Shown: positions 6,141 through 13,760 of the stretch, in pieces
Layout: each line of letters starts with the position of its first letter
Position numbering within the stretch: position 1 is the stretch's first letter
Assembly: GCA_910587175.1 (NCBI GenBank)
Contig: CAJULH010000034.1
Location: 1 to 22,312 of the forward strand
Reading direction: 5' to 3'
DNA length: 22,312 nt
Source of the DNA: Candidatus Gastranaerophilales bacterium
Lineage (GTDB): Bacteria > Cyanobacteriota > Vampirovibrionia > Gastranaerophilales > Gastranaerophilaceae
Translations under genes and position numbers: made by a program
Notes under the pieces: model-generated
The model's input: the letters and a program-made list of their open reading frames with translations, nothing else
Database searches by the model: none
What the model was told of the DNA's origin: nothing

Positions 6141-7016
6141 ATGCGGGTTGTTGTCATAGGATACGGCAAAATGCTTGCAGCACTTATTTCAGGTGTAAAA
6201 GCCAGAGAGCATGATGTAGTTGGTGCACTTAGAATTGACAGGGTAAAATATTCAAAATTTACCCTGTTTTTTAAAGATATTTTTGCGCCAAGTGTAGATT
6301 TTGCATTCTTAAAAAGCCATAAAATTTATGACATTAAAGCAGGCAGTGTAAATTCAAAAGAATTTACGGATGAAATTAAGAGGCTAAACCCGGATATTAT
6401 ACTCATTGGGAGCTGGTCTGAAAAATTAAAACCTGAAATTTTAAGCCTGCCAAAATATGGCGTTGTAAATTGTCATCCTTCTCTTCTTCCAAAGCACAGG
6501 GGTGCAAACCCGTATTTTTGGGCTATATATTCAGGAGATGATAAAACAGGGGTCACGTTCCATTATGCAGATGAAAACCTTGATACTGGAAAAATTTTGA
6601 TGCAGGCAGCATTTAAAATAAACCCGGATATAACAGGGGGAGAATTAAGAGATAAAGCTGCAAATATTGCAAGACTTATGGTTGGAGAGCTTTTGGATGA
6701 CATCCAAAATAACAAAATTATTCCTGTCTGCCAGGATGAAGACGAGGCAAGCTATGATAAATATCCGTATAACGGGATTGATTTTATAGATTTTAAAGAA
6801 AGCGCAAAACGCATATATGATAAAATACGCGGACTAAAACCCTGGGCGGATTGTTTTTGCAATATTGAGGGCAGAATATGCAAAATAAAAAGCATTAAAA
6901 TCCTTGAAACATCTGTACCTTCCGGATGCAAACCAAACAATATTTTAAAAAAAACATCAGAAAAAACGTTTCACATTGCATGTAAAAATGGAGCTGTTGA
7001 AATCGAGATTTGCTAG
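6141..7016 (+). CDS. formyltransferase-family protein, possible methionyl-tRNA formyltransferase
   Basis: This 291-aa protein belongs to the folate-dependent formyltransferase superfamily. The catalytic triad is visible: N110 and H112 in VVNCHPSLLPKHRGANP, and D148 in ENLDTG, at the spacing seen in Fmt. The C-terminal part has KRIYDKIRGLKPWADCF, like the Fmt C-terminal domain that grips tRNA. The N-terminus (MRVVVIGYGKMLAALISG) differs from the usual Fmt start with GTPxFA, so a sugar-formylating or other relative remains possible. I chose ATG 6141, 4 nt after the nusA stop; an in-frame ATG at 6072 would overlap nusA by 65 nt and add a basic leader without homology. It is the last gene of the rimP-nusA operon and converges with the next gene 7 nt away. 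Confidence 0.78.
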   Translation: MRVVVIGYGKMLAALISGVKAREHDVVGALRIDRVKYSKFTLFFKDIFAPSVDFAFLKSHKIYDIKAGSVNSKEFTDEIKRLNPDIILIGSWSEKLKPEILSLPKYGVVNCHPSLLPKHRGANPYFWAIYSGDDKTGVTFHYADENLDTGKILMQAAFKINPDITGGELRDKAANIARLMVGELLDDIQNNKIIPVCQDEDEASYDKYPYNGIDFIDFKESAKRIYDKIRGLKPWADCFCNIEGRICKIKSIKILETSVPSGCKPNNILKKTSEKTFHIACKNGAVEIEIC

Positions 7017-7023
7017 AGCATTC

Positions 7024-8100
7024 TTAAACATTTTGTTCTATAAAAGGAAAATCGGCATCAGATACATTTAAAGATGTTGCAATGAACATATCATTAACAA
7101 TTTCTTTTCTAAGATTGGCTGCAGGATATGCATCTGCCTGTGTTAGCATAAATTCGCGTTCATAATTATATGCATCAATTTCCAAAGGGTCGCTGTAATA
7201 ATTGTTGTCATAGTCTTCTTTTTTCTTGCTGCTGAGTGCATGCAGGTGGTCATTAACAGACCAGTATCTGTTATCAGATGGCAAGAGCGAATATTTAAAC
7301 GTCATATTTCTATCAAAAATCTTTTTAGGCTTGTAATTTAGTCCGTAATTCAATTTTTTAAGGTCTTCATCATCATCGGATGATACATATGGCTCCCCTT
7401 TAGCCTCTGCAAGTTCTTTTTTTAGACTTGTTAATTCTTCAAGAGTTTTCTTATAATCTTCCAGCTCTTTTTTATACTCATCTTTGCACCCGTCTGTTGA
7501 TGCAATTAGATGCTTTTGAATGCAGTGTCTTAATTCGTGTGCAAATATTGATGAAATATAAAGCTCCTTTTCGCTGTCCGTTAATTTATCTGTAGTCAAT
7601 TTATATTCGGAAGGATTTTGTAAATATTTATCTATATCTTCCCGTGTGGAAATTTTTATATCAACAGGTTCGTTATTTTCATCTGTAAATTTGCAAAGAT
7701 AAATATCATTTGCAAGAAAATTACCCGCATATACTGCAATTTCACCCATCCCGGTTCTGTATGAGGCAATTGTGTCTTCTTCTTTTTCGTCCGGGTTTTT
7801 GAAATTAAGCGCAGGTTTTTTTATGTTTAATTCCTGCGTTATAGGGTTTTGTGCCATAACGGCTTCATAGGTTTTGTCATATATGGCTTCAATTCTTTTG
7901 TTATTCCACGTGCTTGAAACAGGGCTGCTTTGCTGAATACCCGTAATATCTTGCTGTCCTGCTACAGCACTTTTCTGAAATACATCCTGCGCCGATCCCT
8001 GGTTTATTACAGGCTGCTTACTTTTTTGTGCTGCAGTGGTTTTTCCTGTGATGGTACTGTATATGGGAGAAATATTGTAGTTTGTGTTGAAGTTCACCAT
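7024..8100 (-). CDS. lineage-type protein with HExxH metalloprotease motif
   Basis: I do not recognise a named family for this 358-aa protein. The N-terminal 60 residues are low in complexity and rich in Gln/Ser/Thr (opening MVNFNTNYNISPIYS). Residues 180-192 contain LYISSIFAHELRH, with HELRH at 188-192 matching the zinc-protease HExxH. About 115 residues later, DPLEIDAYNYERE (304-316) offers E307 as a possible third zinc ligand, the arrangement of gluzincin-like peptidases. Between them is a Lys/Glu-rich probable coiled coil (205-235). No signal peptide is visible. A minus-strand promoter lies at 8126-8154, so it is probably monocistronic. Peptidase function is inferred from the two motifs. 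Confidence 0.75.
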   Translation of the reverse strand: MVNFNTNYNISPIYSTITGKTTAAQKSKQPVINQGSAQDVFQKSAVAGQQDITGIQQSSPVSSTWNNKRIEAIYDKTYEAVMAQNPITQELNIKKPALNFKNPDEKEEDTIASYRTGMGEIAVYAGNFLANDIYLCKFTDENNEPVDIKISTREDIDKYLQNPSEYKLTTDKLTDSEKELYISSIFAHELRHCIQKHLIASTDGCKDEYKKELEDYKKTLEELTSLKKELAEAKGEPYVSSDDDEDLKKLNYGLNYKPKKIFDRNMTFKYSLLPSDNRYWSVNDHLHALSSKKKEDYDNNYYSDPLEIDAYNYEREFMLTQADAYPAANLRKEIVNDMFIATSLNVSDADFPFIEQNV

Positions 8101-8125
8101 TTAAAATTTTGCCTGAAAGCTATCA

Positions 8126-8154
8126 GTATTATATATAATTATAAAAACATACAA
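8126..8154 (-). promoter_or_regulatory. promoter of the HExxH protein gene
   Basis: Minus-strand TTGTAT (8149-8154) and TAATAC (8126-8131) are separated by 17 nt; an overlapping TATAAT (8128-8133) lies at 15-nt spacing. Transcription would begin just upstream of the ATG at 8100. Confidence 0.45.
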
Positions 8155-8179
8155 ATCAAAAAATGTGCGCTTGAAAAAT

Positions 8180-9079
8180 TTAACAAAGACCAATATTTTT
8201 CAATATTTCAGCCGTAGAGCGGGCTTTATTTAAAGCATAAAAATGGATGCCGTCTATGCCGTTGCAAATTAAATCATCTGCCTGAATGCTTGTCCATTCA
8301 ATTCCCGCCTTTATTGTATCTTCTTTTGAATCTTTATACTTTTCAAAATGGTTTAAAGCCTTACTTGAAAGTTTTATTCCGGATAATTTTACCATCCTTG
8401 TGAGCCCTTCAAAACTTATTACAGGCAAAAGCCCTGCTGCAACGGGAAGGCATATTTTATTCTTTTCAAGCTTTTCTAAATAGCTGTAGAATTTCTCATT
8501 TTCAAAGAAAAATTGTGTGAATACAACGCTTGCACCTTTATTTACCTTTGTTTTTAAATGTTTAATATCCTCATCCAAAGATTTTGCGCTAATATGTCCT
8601 TCCGGATAGCCTGCAACTGCAATTTCAAGTTCTGTTTTTGTTTTTATAAATTCAACAAGTTCGTATGCGAATCTGAAATCTCTGTGGCAAACCTCAATAT
8701 TATCAGGCTCATCCCCCTTTAGTGCAAGAATATTCTTAATACCGTATGTTTTTATCTCATCAAGATAATTTTCAATAAATTTCTTATCAGAGCAAACACA
8801 GGTAAAATGTGGCATCACGATATTAAAATCAAAGTTTTCCTTAATCTCTTTTACGATAATATTTGACCTTTCGCGGCTGGAACCTCCTGCTCCGTATGTT
8901 ATAGAAACAAGTGAAGGCTTGTAGCATTCATTTAAAATACAAAGTTCATTAAAAAGTTTTTCTTTTTTATTATCAAAGTCTTTTGCATCTTCGCTTTTAG
9001 GAGGAAATATTTCAATCGAGATTACAGGCTTTTTTGAAGATAAGTTTTGTTCTTTTCTATAAATTTCACTGAGTTTCAT
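8180..9079 (-). CDS. metF: 5,10-methylenetetrahydrofolate reductase
   Basis: MetF reduces 5,10-methylene-THF to 5-methyl-THF, the methyl donor for methionine synthesis. The 299-aa TIM-barrel protein shows the family's landmarks: catalytic E23 in ISIEIFPPKSE, ITYGAGGS (60-67), FTCVCSD in the barrel, ALKGDEP with D123, and the C-terminal GIDGIHFYALN. FAD is the usual cofactor. It starts 3 nt after the lpxK stop, with AGAGG inside the lpxK 3' end, so it is translationally linked to the mla-lpxK operon. No SAM riboswitch is seen. Its pairing with envelope genes is unusual and may only reflect operon crowding. Confidence 0.94.
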   Translation of the reverse strand: MKLSEIYRKEQNLSSKKPVISIEIFPPKSEDAKDFDNKKEKLFNELCILNECYKPSLVSITYGAGGSSRERSNIIVKEIKENFDFNIVMPHFTCVCSDKKFIENYLDEIKTYGIKNILALKGDEPDNIEVCHRDFRFAYELVEFIKTKTELEIAVAGYPEGHISAKSLDEDIKHLKTKVNKGASVVFTQFFFENEKFYSYLEKLEKNKICLPVAAGLLPVISFEGLTRMVKLSGIKLSSKALNHFEKYKDSKEDTIKAGIEWTSIQADDLICNGIDGIHFYALNKARSTAEILKNIGLC

Positions 9080-9082
9080 TGA

Positions 9083-10243
9083 TTAAACCTCTGTTTTGCC
9101 TGTCTTAAAATCAAGTTTTGATAATATTAATTCCGCATCAATATTCATCTTTAATTTTAATGCCAGAAAAATCTTGCCGCAATATTTGCTGCCGGCTTCT
9201 TTGTCTAAAAAAGGTTTTATTTTTACAGCATCCTTTTCTGTAGTTATAATATATTCACTGTGTTTTGTACTGTTTACAATGCTTTGAATGTCTGACTTTG
9301 TGTAAGTGTGGTGGTCATCAAAGCTTCTTTTTTGAATCGTACCAAGCCGGGGGGTGCACATTTTCAGGGTATCATCCAAATATTTATAAAAAAGCTCCGG
9401 CTGTCCTATGCCGCAAAATGCATAAGTTCTTAAAATCTGCATAGGATCAACAATTTCACCTGTTTTAATATTGTAAAAATAGTCAGGTTTTGTCTGTGCC
9501 CTAAAGATTTCACCTTTGAATTTATAAATATGGCGCAAGGCGTCTTCAATCTTTTTGAATTCTGAATCCTGTGTGTTTTCCTTATCTATTAAAATTATTG
9601 CGTTCGCACGGTTGATTTCGCCCAAGGGCTCTCTTAGTGGTCCAAAAGGAAGTACCATACCGTTTCCTGTAAATTTATTCACATCAAAAAGAAGCAATGA
9701 GATGTCTTTTTTAATTTTTCTGTTTGTAAAACCGTCATCCATTACTATAACCTCGGCTCCAAGCTCTTCAGAAGCTTTTTTTGCGCCAAAAATGCGGTCT
9801 GATGATGTAACAACAGCAAAATTCTCCTTTGCATTTGCAGAGTTTGCAATCAATCTTACTTCATCTCCTGTAAGTTCGGGATTGTTTATTAAAATCCCGT
9901 TGAAATCTCTGATTATGTTTGCGCCCTTTAATTTGCCCTTGTAGCCCCGGCTTAGTGACGCAACTTTGTATTTTTTAGATAAATATTTGCAAAATTCAAT
10001 GGTAACAGGTGTTTTGCCAACCCCTCCGGTTGTTAAATTTCCAATACATATAACCTTTGCTCCGGCAGATTTTTCCTTAAAGATTCCTATTTTATAGAAA
10101 AAATTTTTAAAGTTTATCCCGATGTAATAAAAGAATGAAAGAAAAAGCAAAGGCAAGAAAAGTATTGCACCAAAAAGCACACCCCAAAAACCTTTTAGGC
10201 TTTTATAGTGAAACTTTGTAATCTCTGTTTTAAAACCTGCCAT
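9083..10243 (-). CDS. lpxK: tetraacyldisaccharide 4'-kinase (lipid A kinase)
   Basis: LpxK phosphorylates the 4' position of the lipid A disaccharide at the inner face of the cytoplasmic membrane. The 386-aa protein has an N-terminal membrane anchor (about residues 20-43), then Walker A GNLTTGGVGKTP (68-79), YKVASLSRGYKGK, TGDEVRLIA, the DDGF motif in VIVMDDGFTNRKIKKD, and LPFGPLREPL. These are family signatures, and the length is slightly above the usual 320-350. No Shine-Dalgarno is obvious before the ATG, which lies 17 nt after the mlaD stop, so coupling to mlaD is likely. Its presence shows the organism makes lipopolysaccharide-type lipid A. Confidence 0.95.
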   Translation of the reverse strand: MAGFKTEITKFHYKSLKGFWGVLFGAILFLPLLFLSFFYYIGINFKNFFYKIGIFKEKSAGAKVICIGNLTTGGVGKTPVTIEFCKYLSKKYKVASLSRGYKGKLKGANIIRDFNGILINNPELTGDEVRLIANSANAKENFAVVTSSDRIFGAKKASEELGAEVIVMDDGFTNRKIKKDISLLLFDVNKFTGNGMVLPFGPLREPLGEINRANAIILIDKENTQDSEFKKIEDALRHIYKFKGEIFRAQTKPDYFYNIKTGEIVDPMQILRTYAFCGIGQPELFYKYLDDTLKMCTPRLGTIQKRSFDDHHTYTKSDIQSIVNSTKHSEYIITTEKDAVKIKPFLDKEAGSKYCGKIFLALKLKMNIDAELILSKLDFKTGKTEV

Positions 10244-10260
10244 AATTTAAAACCAACTGG

Positions 10261-11631
10261 CTAGAACATTAGTCTGAATAACAAAAATCTTTTGTTAAGC
10301 TTTTCGGAAAATTTCTTTAGATTTCTTGCCGTTACAACAGTATCAGAAAGGGCAGATGAAACAGAAAGCTTTTCAGAATCATTCAATGAACTGTTTGCCT
10401 TCTTTAAACTTTGGTTTATGCCGCAAATTGCCTGATTTAAACCGGAAATTGTTGCCTTTAAATCTTTTTTAACGTTTTCATCGTCTGTAAATTCATTTAC
10501 ATAAACAGAAATATCAGCTAAATTCTTTGAAATTTCATTTAAATTTGCCAGGGTTTCTTTCGTGCTTTTGTCTTCCATTATAGTGTTTAAATTGTTTGAA
10601 AGTTTCCCGACAGATGCCATTGTGGAGGATAAATTCTGCTGCAGTTCTTTATTTGATGCAATGTCATTTATATTGTCTGAAAGAACAACAAGTTTTCTTA
10701 TTAAAACATTAGACTGGGATAAGATAGAATTTAGTTCATCTTTTGAAGAATCTAAAAGTGCATCCGCTTTATCCATTGTGCTTGTAGCCTTTGCAGTCAG
10801 TTTATTGATATTTTCAACAGAATCTTTCAGCTGGTATATAAATTCATCTGATAAAATCTGCGTAATTTTTTCATTGGTTTCAGCCAAGCCCTGTGCAGAT
10901 TTATACTGAAGTTCAAGAAAATCGCTTATTCTCATGGGTTCAATAACGGTATAGGGAGAGCCTGTTTTTGGAATATTAATTTCTTCACCGTTTCTAAGAT
11001 AGAAAAGTATCTGATTATTTGCAAACTTTGCATCAATATTTAATGAATCCAGTATAAGTCCCGGCAGCTCTATAATGTAATTCAGTTTCAAGGCGTGTGC
11101 TGTTTTGAAACGTGCTCTGTATTCAATAGGAGCGGCAGCAATAGGTATAACTTCAGCCCTTTCAATTTTTCCTATTGGTTTTATGTCATCTTCAATATTC
11201 ATAAAAATCAGCTGACCTTCTTTTATAGAAGTGGTTGGTTTTGAGGTTTCAACATATGCAACTTTTGCCTTTGGGGGCATGACCTCTAAAAACTGTTCGC
11301 CTATAAGTCCTGATTGCTGGATGGAAATGGTGGATGCAGGCGGGATTTCAACACCGGTTTCGGTTATTACAAACTTTACCTTTACATAACTGTCCTTACC
11401 GTTTATTACGGGGGTGATTTCTTCAATCTGTCCTATGCGAAGTCCCATCATCTGGACACCGGAACCCGGGCGTATACCGTTTACATCATGAAAAACAACC
11501 TCAATCCTCTCCCCTGCAGAAAGAGTTCTTCCTTTAATCCAAAGTACGGTAAAGATAAGAATTGTGAGTGCAACAACTGTTAAAATACCCACTTTTAAAG
11601 ATGATGAAGTTTTTCTATCCGAATTTTCCAA
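10261..11631 (-). CDS. mlaD: MCE-domain lipid-binding protein (MlaD/TGD2-like)
   Basis: This is the periplasmic substrate-binding subunit of an Mla/TGD-type phospholipid transporter. A single N-terminal transmembrane segment (about residues 12-32) is followed by one MCE domain: VEVVFHDVNG-type opening, IRPGSGVQMMGLRIGQIEEI (53-72) and GLIGEQFLEVMPP (108-120). The remaining 330 residues are long helical and Asn/Ser/Lys-rich, unlike the short tail of E. coli MlaD but like cyanobacterial and plastid homologues. The start is TTG at 11631 with AAGGAAG 5 nt upstream; no ATG is suitable. It follows mlaF by 44 nt. The symbol is by homology to the E. coli system; the direction of lipid transport cannot be told. 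Confidence 0.88.
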   Translation of the reverse strand: MENSDRKTSSSLKVGILTVVALTILIFTVLWIKGRTLSAGERIEVVFHDVNGIRPGSGVQMMGLRIGQIEEITPVINGKDSYVKVKFVITETGVEIPPASTISIQQSGLIGEQFLEVMPPKAKVAYVETSKPTTSIKEGQLIFMNIEDDIKPIGKIERAEVIPIAAAPIEYRARFKTAHALKLNYIIELPGLILDSLNIDAKFANNQILFYLRNGEEINIPKTGSPYTVIEPMRISDFLELQYKSAQGLAETNEKITQILSDEFIYQLKDSVENINKLTAKATSTMDKADALLDSSKDELNSILSQSNVLIRKLVVLSDNINDIASNKELQQNLSSTMASVGKLSNNLNTIMEDKSTKETLANLNEISKNLADISVYVNEFTDDENVKKDLKATISGLNQAICGINQSLKKANSSLNDSEKLSVSSALSDTVVTARNLKKFSEKLNKRFLLFRLMF

Positions 11632-11675
11632 GCCTTCTTCCTTAATTTTATAGATTAATTATACAATAAAAATAT

Positions 11676-12404
11676 TTATGTGGTTGATTTTATTTCCATA
11701 GGTCCTTTTATGGATGCTGTTATAAATTGTTTTGTATAAGGGTTTGTGCCCTGCAAAAATTCTTCAGTTGAACCCTTAAAAACTATCTTTCCTTCATATA
11801 AAAGAATCACCTTATCGCATGCCCTTGTAATTGTGGACATTTGGTGGGTTACCACAATACAGCTTGCATTCAGCTCTTTTTTTAATTGATTTATATAATC
11901 TTCAATCAATGTGGATGAAACAGGGTCCAGACCTGCTGTGGGTTCGTCATAAAGAATGATTTTCGGATTTGTAACAATTGCCCTTGCAAACCCGACGCGT
12001 TTTTGCATGCCGCCAGAAAGCTCTGACGGGAACTTGTTTTCAATCCCTTCCAGACCAACAATTTTCAGTTTTTGGGCAACAATTTTTTTCAGTTCATCCC
12101 TTTTGTATTTGCCCTTAAATTCTTTTCTCTCTAATAGCGGAAAAGCAATGTTATGGTAAACATCCAAAAAATCAAAAAGTGCAGAATATTGAAAGGTCAT
12201 CGCAATATCTGAATTTTTAGTAGTTTCAATCTTTCCGGAATCAGGATATAAGAGTTTGCTTATAATCTTTAAAAGAGTGGATTTTCCGCTTCCTGAAAAT
12301 CCGACTACACCAAGAGTTTCGCCATCTTCAACGGAAAATGAAACATTGTCTAAGACTCTTTTGTTATTAAATGATTTAACCAGATTTTCAACTTTTATTG
12401 TCAT
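11676..12404 (-). CDS. mlaF: ABC transporter ATP-binding protein of the Mla system
   Basis: This ATPase energises the MlaE permease. The 242-aa protein has all ABC motifs: Walker A GFSGSGKS (35-42), Q-loop Q72 in MTFQYSALFDFL, signature LSGGMQKR (129-136), Walker B IILYDEP (149-155) with catalytic E154, and switch H187 in VVTHQ. The FQYSALFDFLDVYHN stretch after the Q-loop is typical of the MlaF family. AAGGA lies 8 nt before the ATG. A GC-rich hairpin, TGGGGC/GCCCCA (12422-12443), sits in the 50-nt gap after mlaE without a U-tract and may act as an intercistronic RNA-processing or stability element (inference). Confidence 0.93.
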   Translation of the reverse strand: MTIKVENLVKSFNNKRVLDNVSFSVEDGETLGVVGFSGSGKSTLLKIISKLLYPDSGKIETTKNSDIAMTFQYSALFDFLDVYHNIAFPLLERKEFKGKYKRDELKKIVAQKLKIVGLEGIENKFPSELSGGMQKRVGFARAIVTNPKIILYDEPTAGLDPVSSTLIEDYINQLKKELNASCIVVTHQMSTITRACDKVILLYEGKIVFKGSTEEFLQGTNPYTKQFITASIKGPMEIKSTT

Positions 12405-12454
12405 ATTTTATCCTTGAACCCTGGGGCTTGAAACTCTGCCCCAAAGCATTTTTA

Positions 12455-13252
12455 TTATAAATAAAACATTGCGGCAAAGATATAGTCCCAAATTGCTATT
12501 GCAAGAAAAGACCATACAACTGCGCGTGTTGTTGATGTACCTACTTCTTTTGCCCCGCCCCTTGTAGAATATCCTGAAGAGCAGCTGATAAGTGCAATCG
12601 TGCCCCCAAAGAAGGCGGATTTTAGCATTGCAATTAAAATATCCCTTAAATAAAGTCCGCGCCAGAGAGAATCTACATAATTCAACATGCTAAGTTCTGC
12701 AGTCCAGTTTGAAACATAGCCTGCACAAAGAAGCCCCACAAAAGATGCCAGAATAAAAACAAACGGCATCATAATAACCCCGGCGAGAAATCTTGGTACA
12801 ATAAGGTATTCAATAGGGTCAACCCTCAAAACGCGCATAGCACTTATCTGTTCACCGACAGCCATTGAAGCAAGCTCGGATGCAAAGGAAGAACCTATCA
12901 TAGAAATTATTGCAAAACCAGCCATAATAGCTGCTAATTCACGAATCATAACAAGAGCGGAAAGCATTCCGATATAATTTTCTGCTCCTTGCTTTGCAAG
13001 TTCGGGCGCTATTTGCATAGAAATAATAATGGATGTCATCCCGACAATAGTTAAAGTAATCGGAAGACTGTCCACGGCAAAACGGGAAGATTGCTCAATT
13101 GTAGCCTTGAAATTTATCCGGAGACGAAGGATGTAGAAAAGCACTCTGGTAAAGTCTTTTCCGATGTTACCAAGCGTTTCCAAAAAAGATTTAATCTCTC
13201 TTAAAAAATAACAGATAAATCTAAAAACAAGCGTATCTTTTACATCAATCAT
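12455..13252 (-). CDS. mlaE: MlaE/TGD1-like permease
   Basis: This is the membrane subunit of the lipid transporter. The 265-aa protein has the conserved family region ITLTIVGMTSIIISMQIAPEL, then MIRELAAIMAGFAI and GSSFASELASMAVGEQISAMRVLRVDP (about residues 122-148), followed by several hydrophobic helices and SGYSTRGGAKEVGTSTTRAVV near the C-terminus, all hallmarks of the MlaE/Ycf63 family. It is the first gene of the operon mlaE-mlaF-mlaD-lpxK-metF. The promoter TTGCAA-N17-TATTAT ends only 7 nt before the ATG and no Shine-Dalgarno is present, so the mRNA may be leaderless; a TTG about 24 codons in is a less likely alternative. Confidence 0.93.
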   Translation of the reverse strand: MIDVKDTLVFRFICYFLREIKSFLETLGNIGKDFTRVLFYILRLRINFKATIEQSSRFAVDSLPITLTIVGMTSIIISMQIAPELAKQGAENYIGMLSALVMIRELAAIMAGFAIISMIGSSFASELASMAVGEQISAMRVLRVDPIEYLIVPRFLAGVIMMPFVFILASFVGLLCAGYVSNWTAELSMLNYVDSLWRGLYLRDILIAMLKSAFFGGTIALISCSSGYSTRGGAKEVGTSTTRAVVWSFLAIAIWDYIFAAMFYL

Positions 13253-13259
13253 CTATTTT

Positions 13260-13288
13260 ATAATATATTAATCGGACTTTTTTTGCAA
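13260..13288 (-). promoter_or_regulatory. promoter of the mla-lpxK-metF operon
   Basis: Minus-strand TTGCAA (13283-13288) and TATTAT (13260-13265) are separated by 17 nt. Only seven bases lie between the -10 and the mlaE ATG, placing the predicted start site at or next to the start codon. Confidence 0.65.
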
Positions 13289-13329
13289 AAGTACACCAAA
13301 GAATATATTTTAAAAAATACGCTCCGTTT

Positions 13330-13569
13330 TTATTTGAAGAGTATTTTTGATACATTTGGTTTTTTTATAACATTTTTAATCCCTGCGGCAACAAGCGTTA
13401 AAAAGCCGACAGCACCTGCGCTATAGGCGGCTTTTGCCCCAAGAGATATTTCAGCTGCGCATGGCACAAGCAAAGCACCTTTAAAATTACTGTTTTGTGC
13501 ATTATTGTTTTTTCTGGTATATGAAAAACCAGTGCCGGCGTTGTACGGCACGCTACTTCCAATAGCCAT
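13330..13569 (-). CDS. small lineage-type membrane protein, 79 aa
   Basis: No known family is recognised. The N-terminal 30 residues are polar and Asn/Ser-rich and contain NSNFKGAL (26-33), resembling the short Asn-x-Phe-Gly motif near the N-terminus of the 65-aa protein at 18564. One hydrophobic segment follows (about residues 48-66, with AGAVGFLTLVAAG) and a basic tail ends in ILFK. AAAGGA precedes the ATG closely. No promoter is obvious upstream. The 13570-13637 leader can form small GGGTT/AACCC hairpins. Confidence 0.7.
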   Translation of the reverse strand: MAIGSSVPYNAGTGFSYTRKNNNAQNSNFKGALLVPCAAEISLGAKAAYSAGAVGFLTLVAAGIKNVIKKPNVSKILFK

Positions 13570-13637
13570 AATTCCTTTAAAACCTTTCTTGACCAGTTTT
13601 AGGGTTTTGCCCTTTTTAACCCTTTTCTTATGAAATA

Positions 13638-13682
13638 TTAAAACCCGTAAAAAATTTATTTTTCATTTTCTGCGGGTTTTAA
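13638..13682 (-). terminator. probable terminator after serA
   Basis: A perfect 10-bp inverted repeat TTAAAACCCG (13638-13647) / CGGGTTTTAA (13673-13682) encloses a 25-nt loop and lies about 80 nt after the serA stop. The U-tract is only four bases, so efficiency may be modest. A second small hairpin, GGCTT/AAGCC (13725-13739), lies closer to serA. Confidence 0.45.
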
Positions 13683-13760
13683 ATATAAATTTTAACTTTT
13701 GTAAAGTTTGTATTGGTTTATTTTGGCTTGCGCAAAGCCCAAAACGGTATTACTGCTTGT

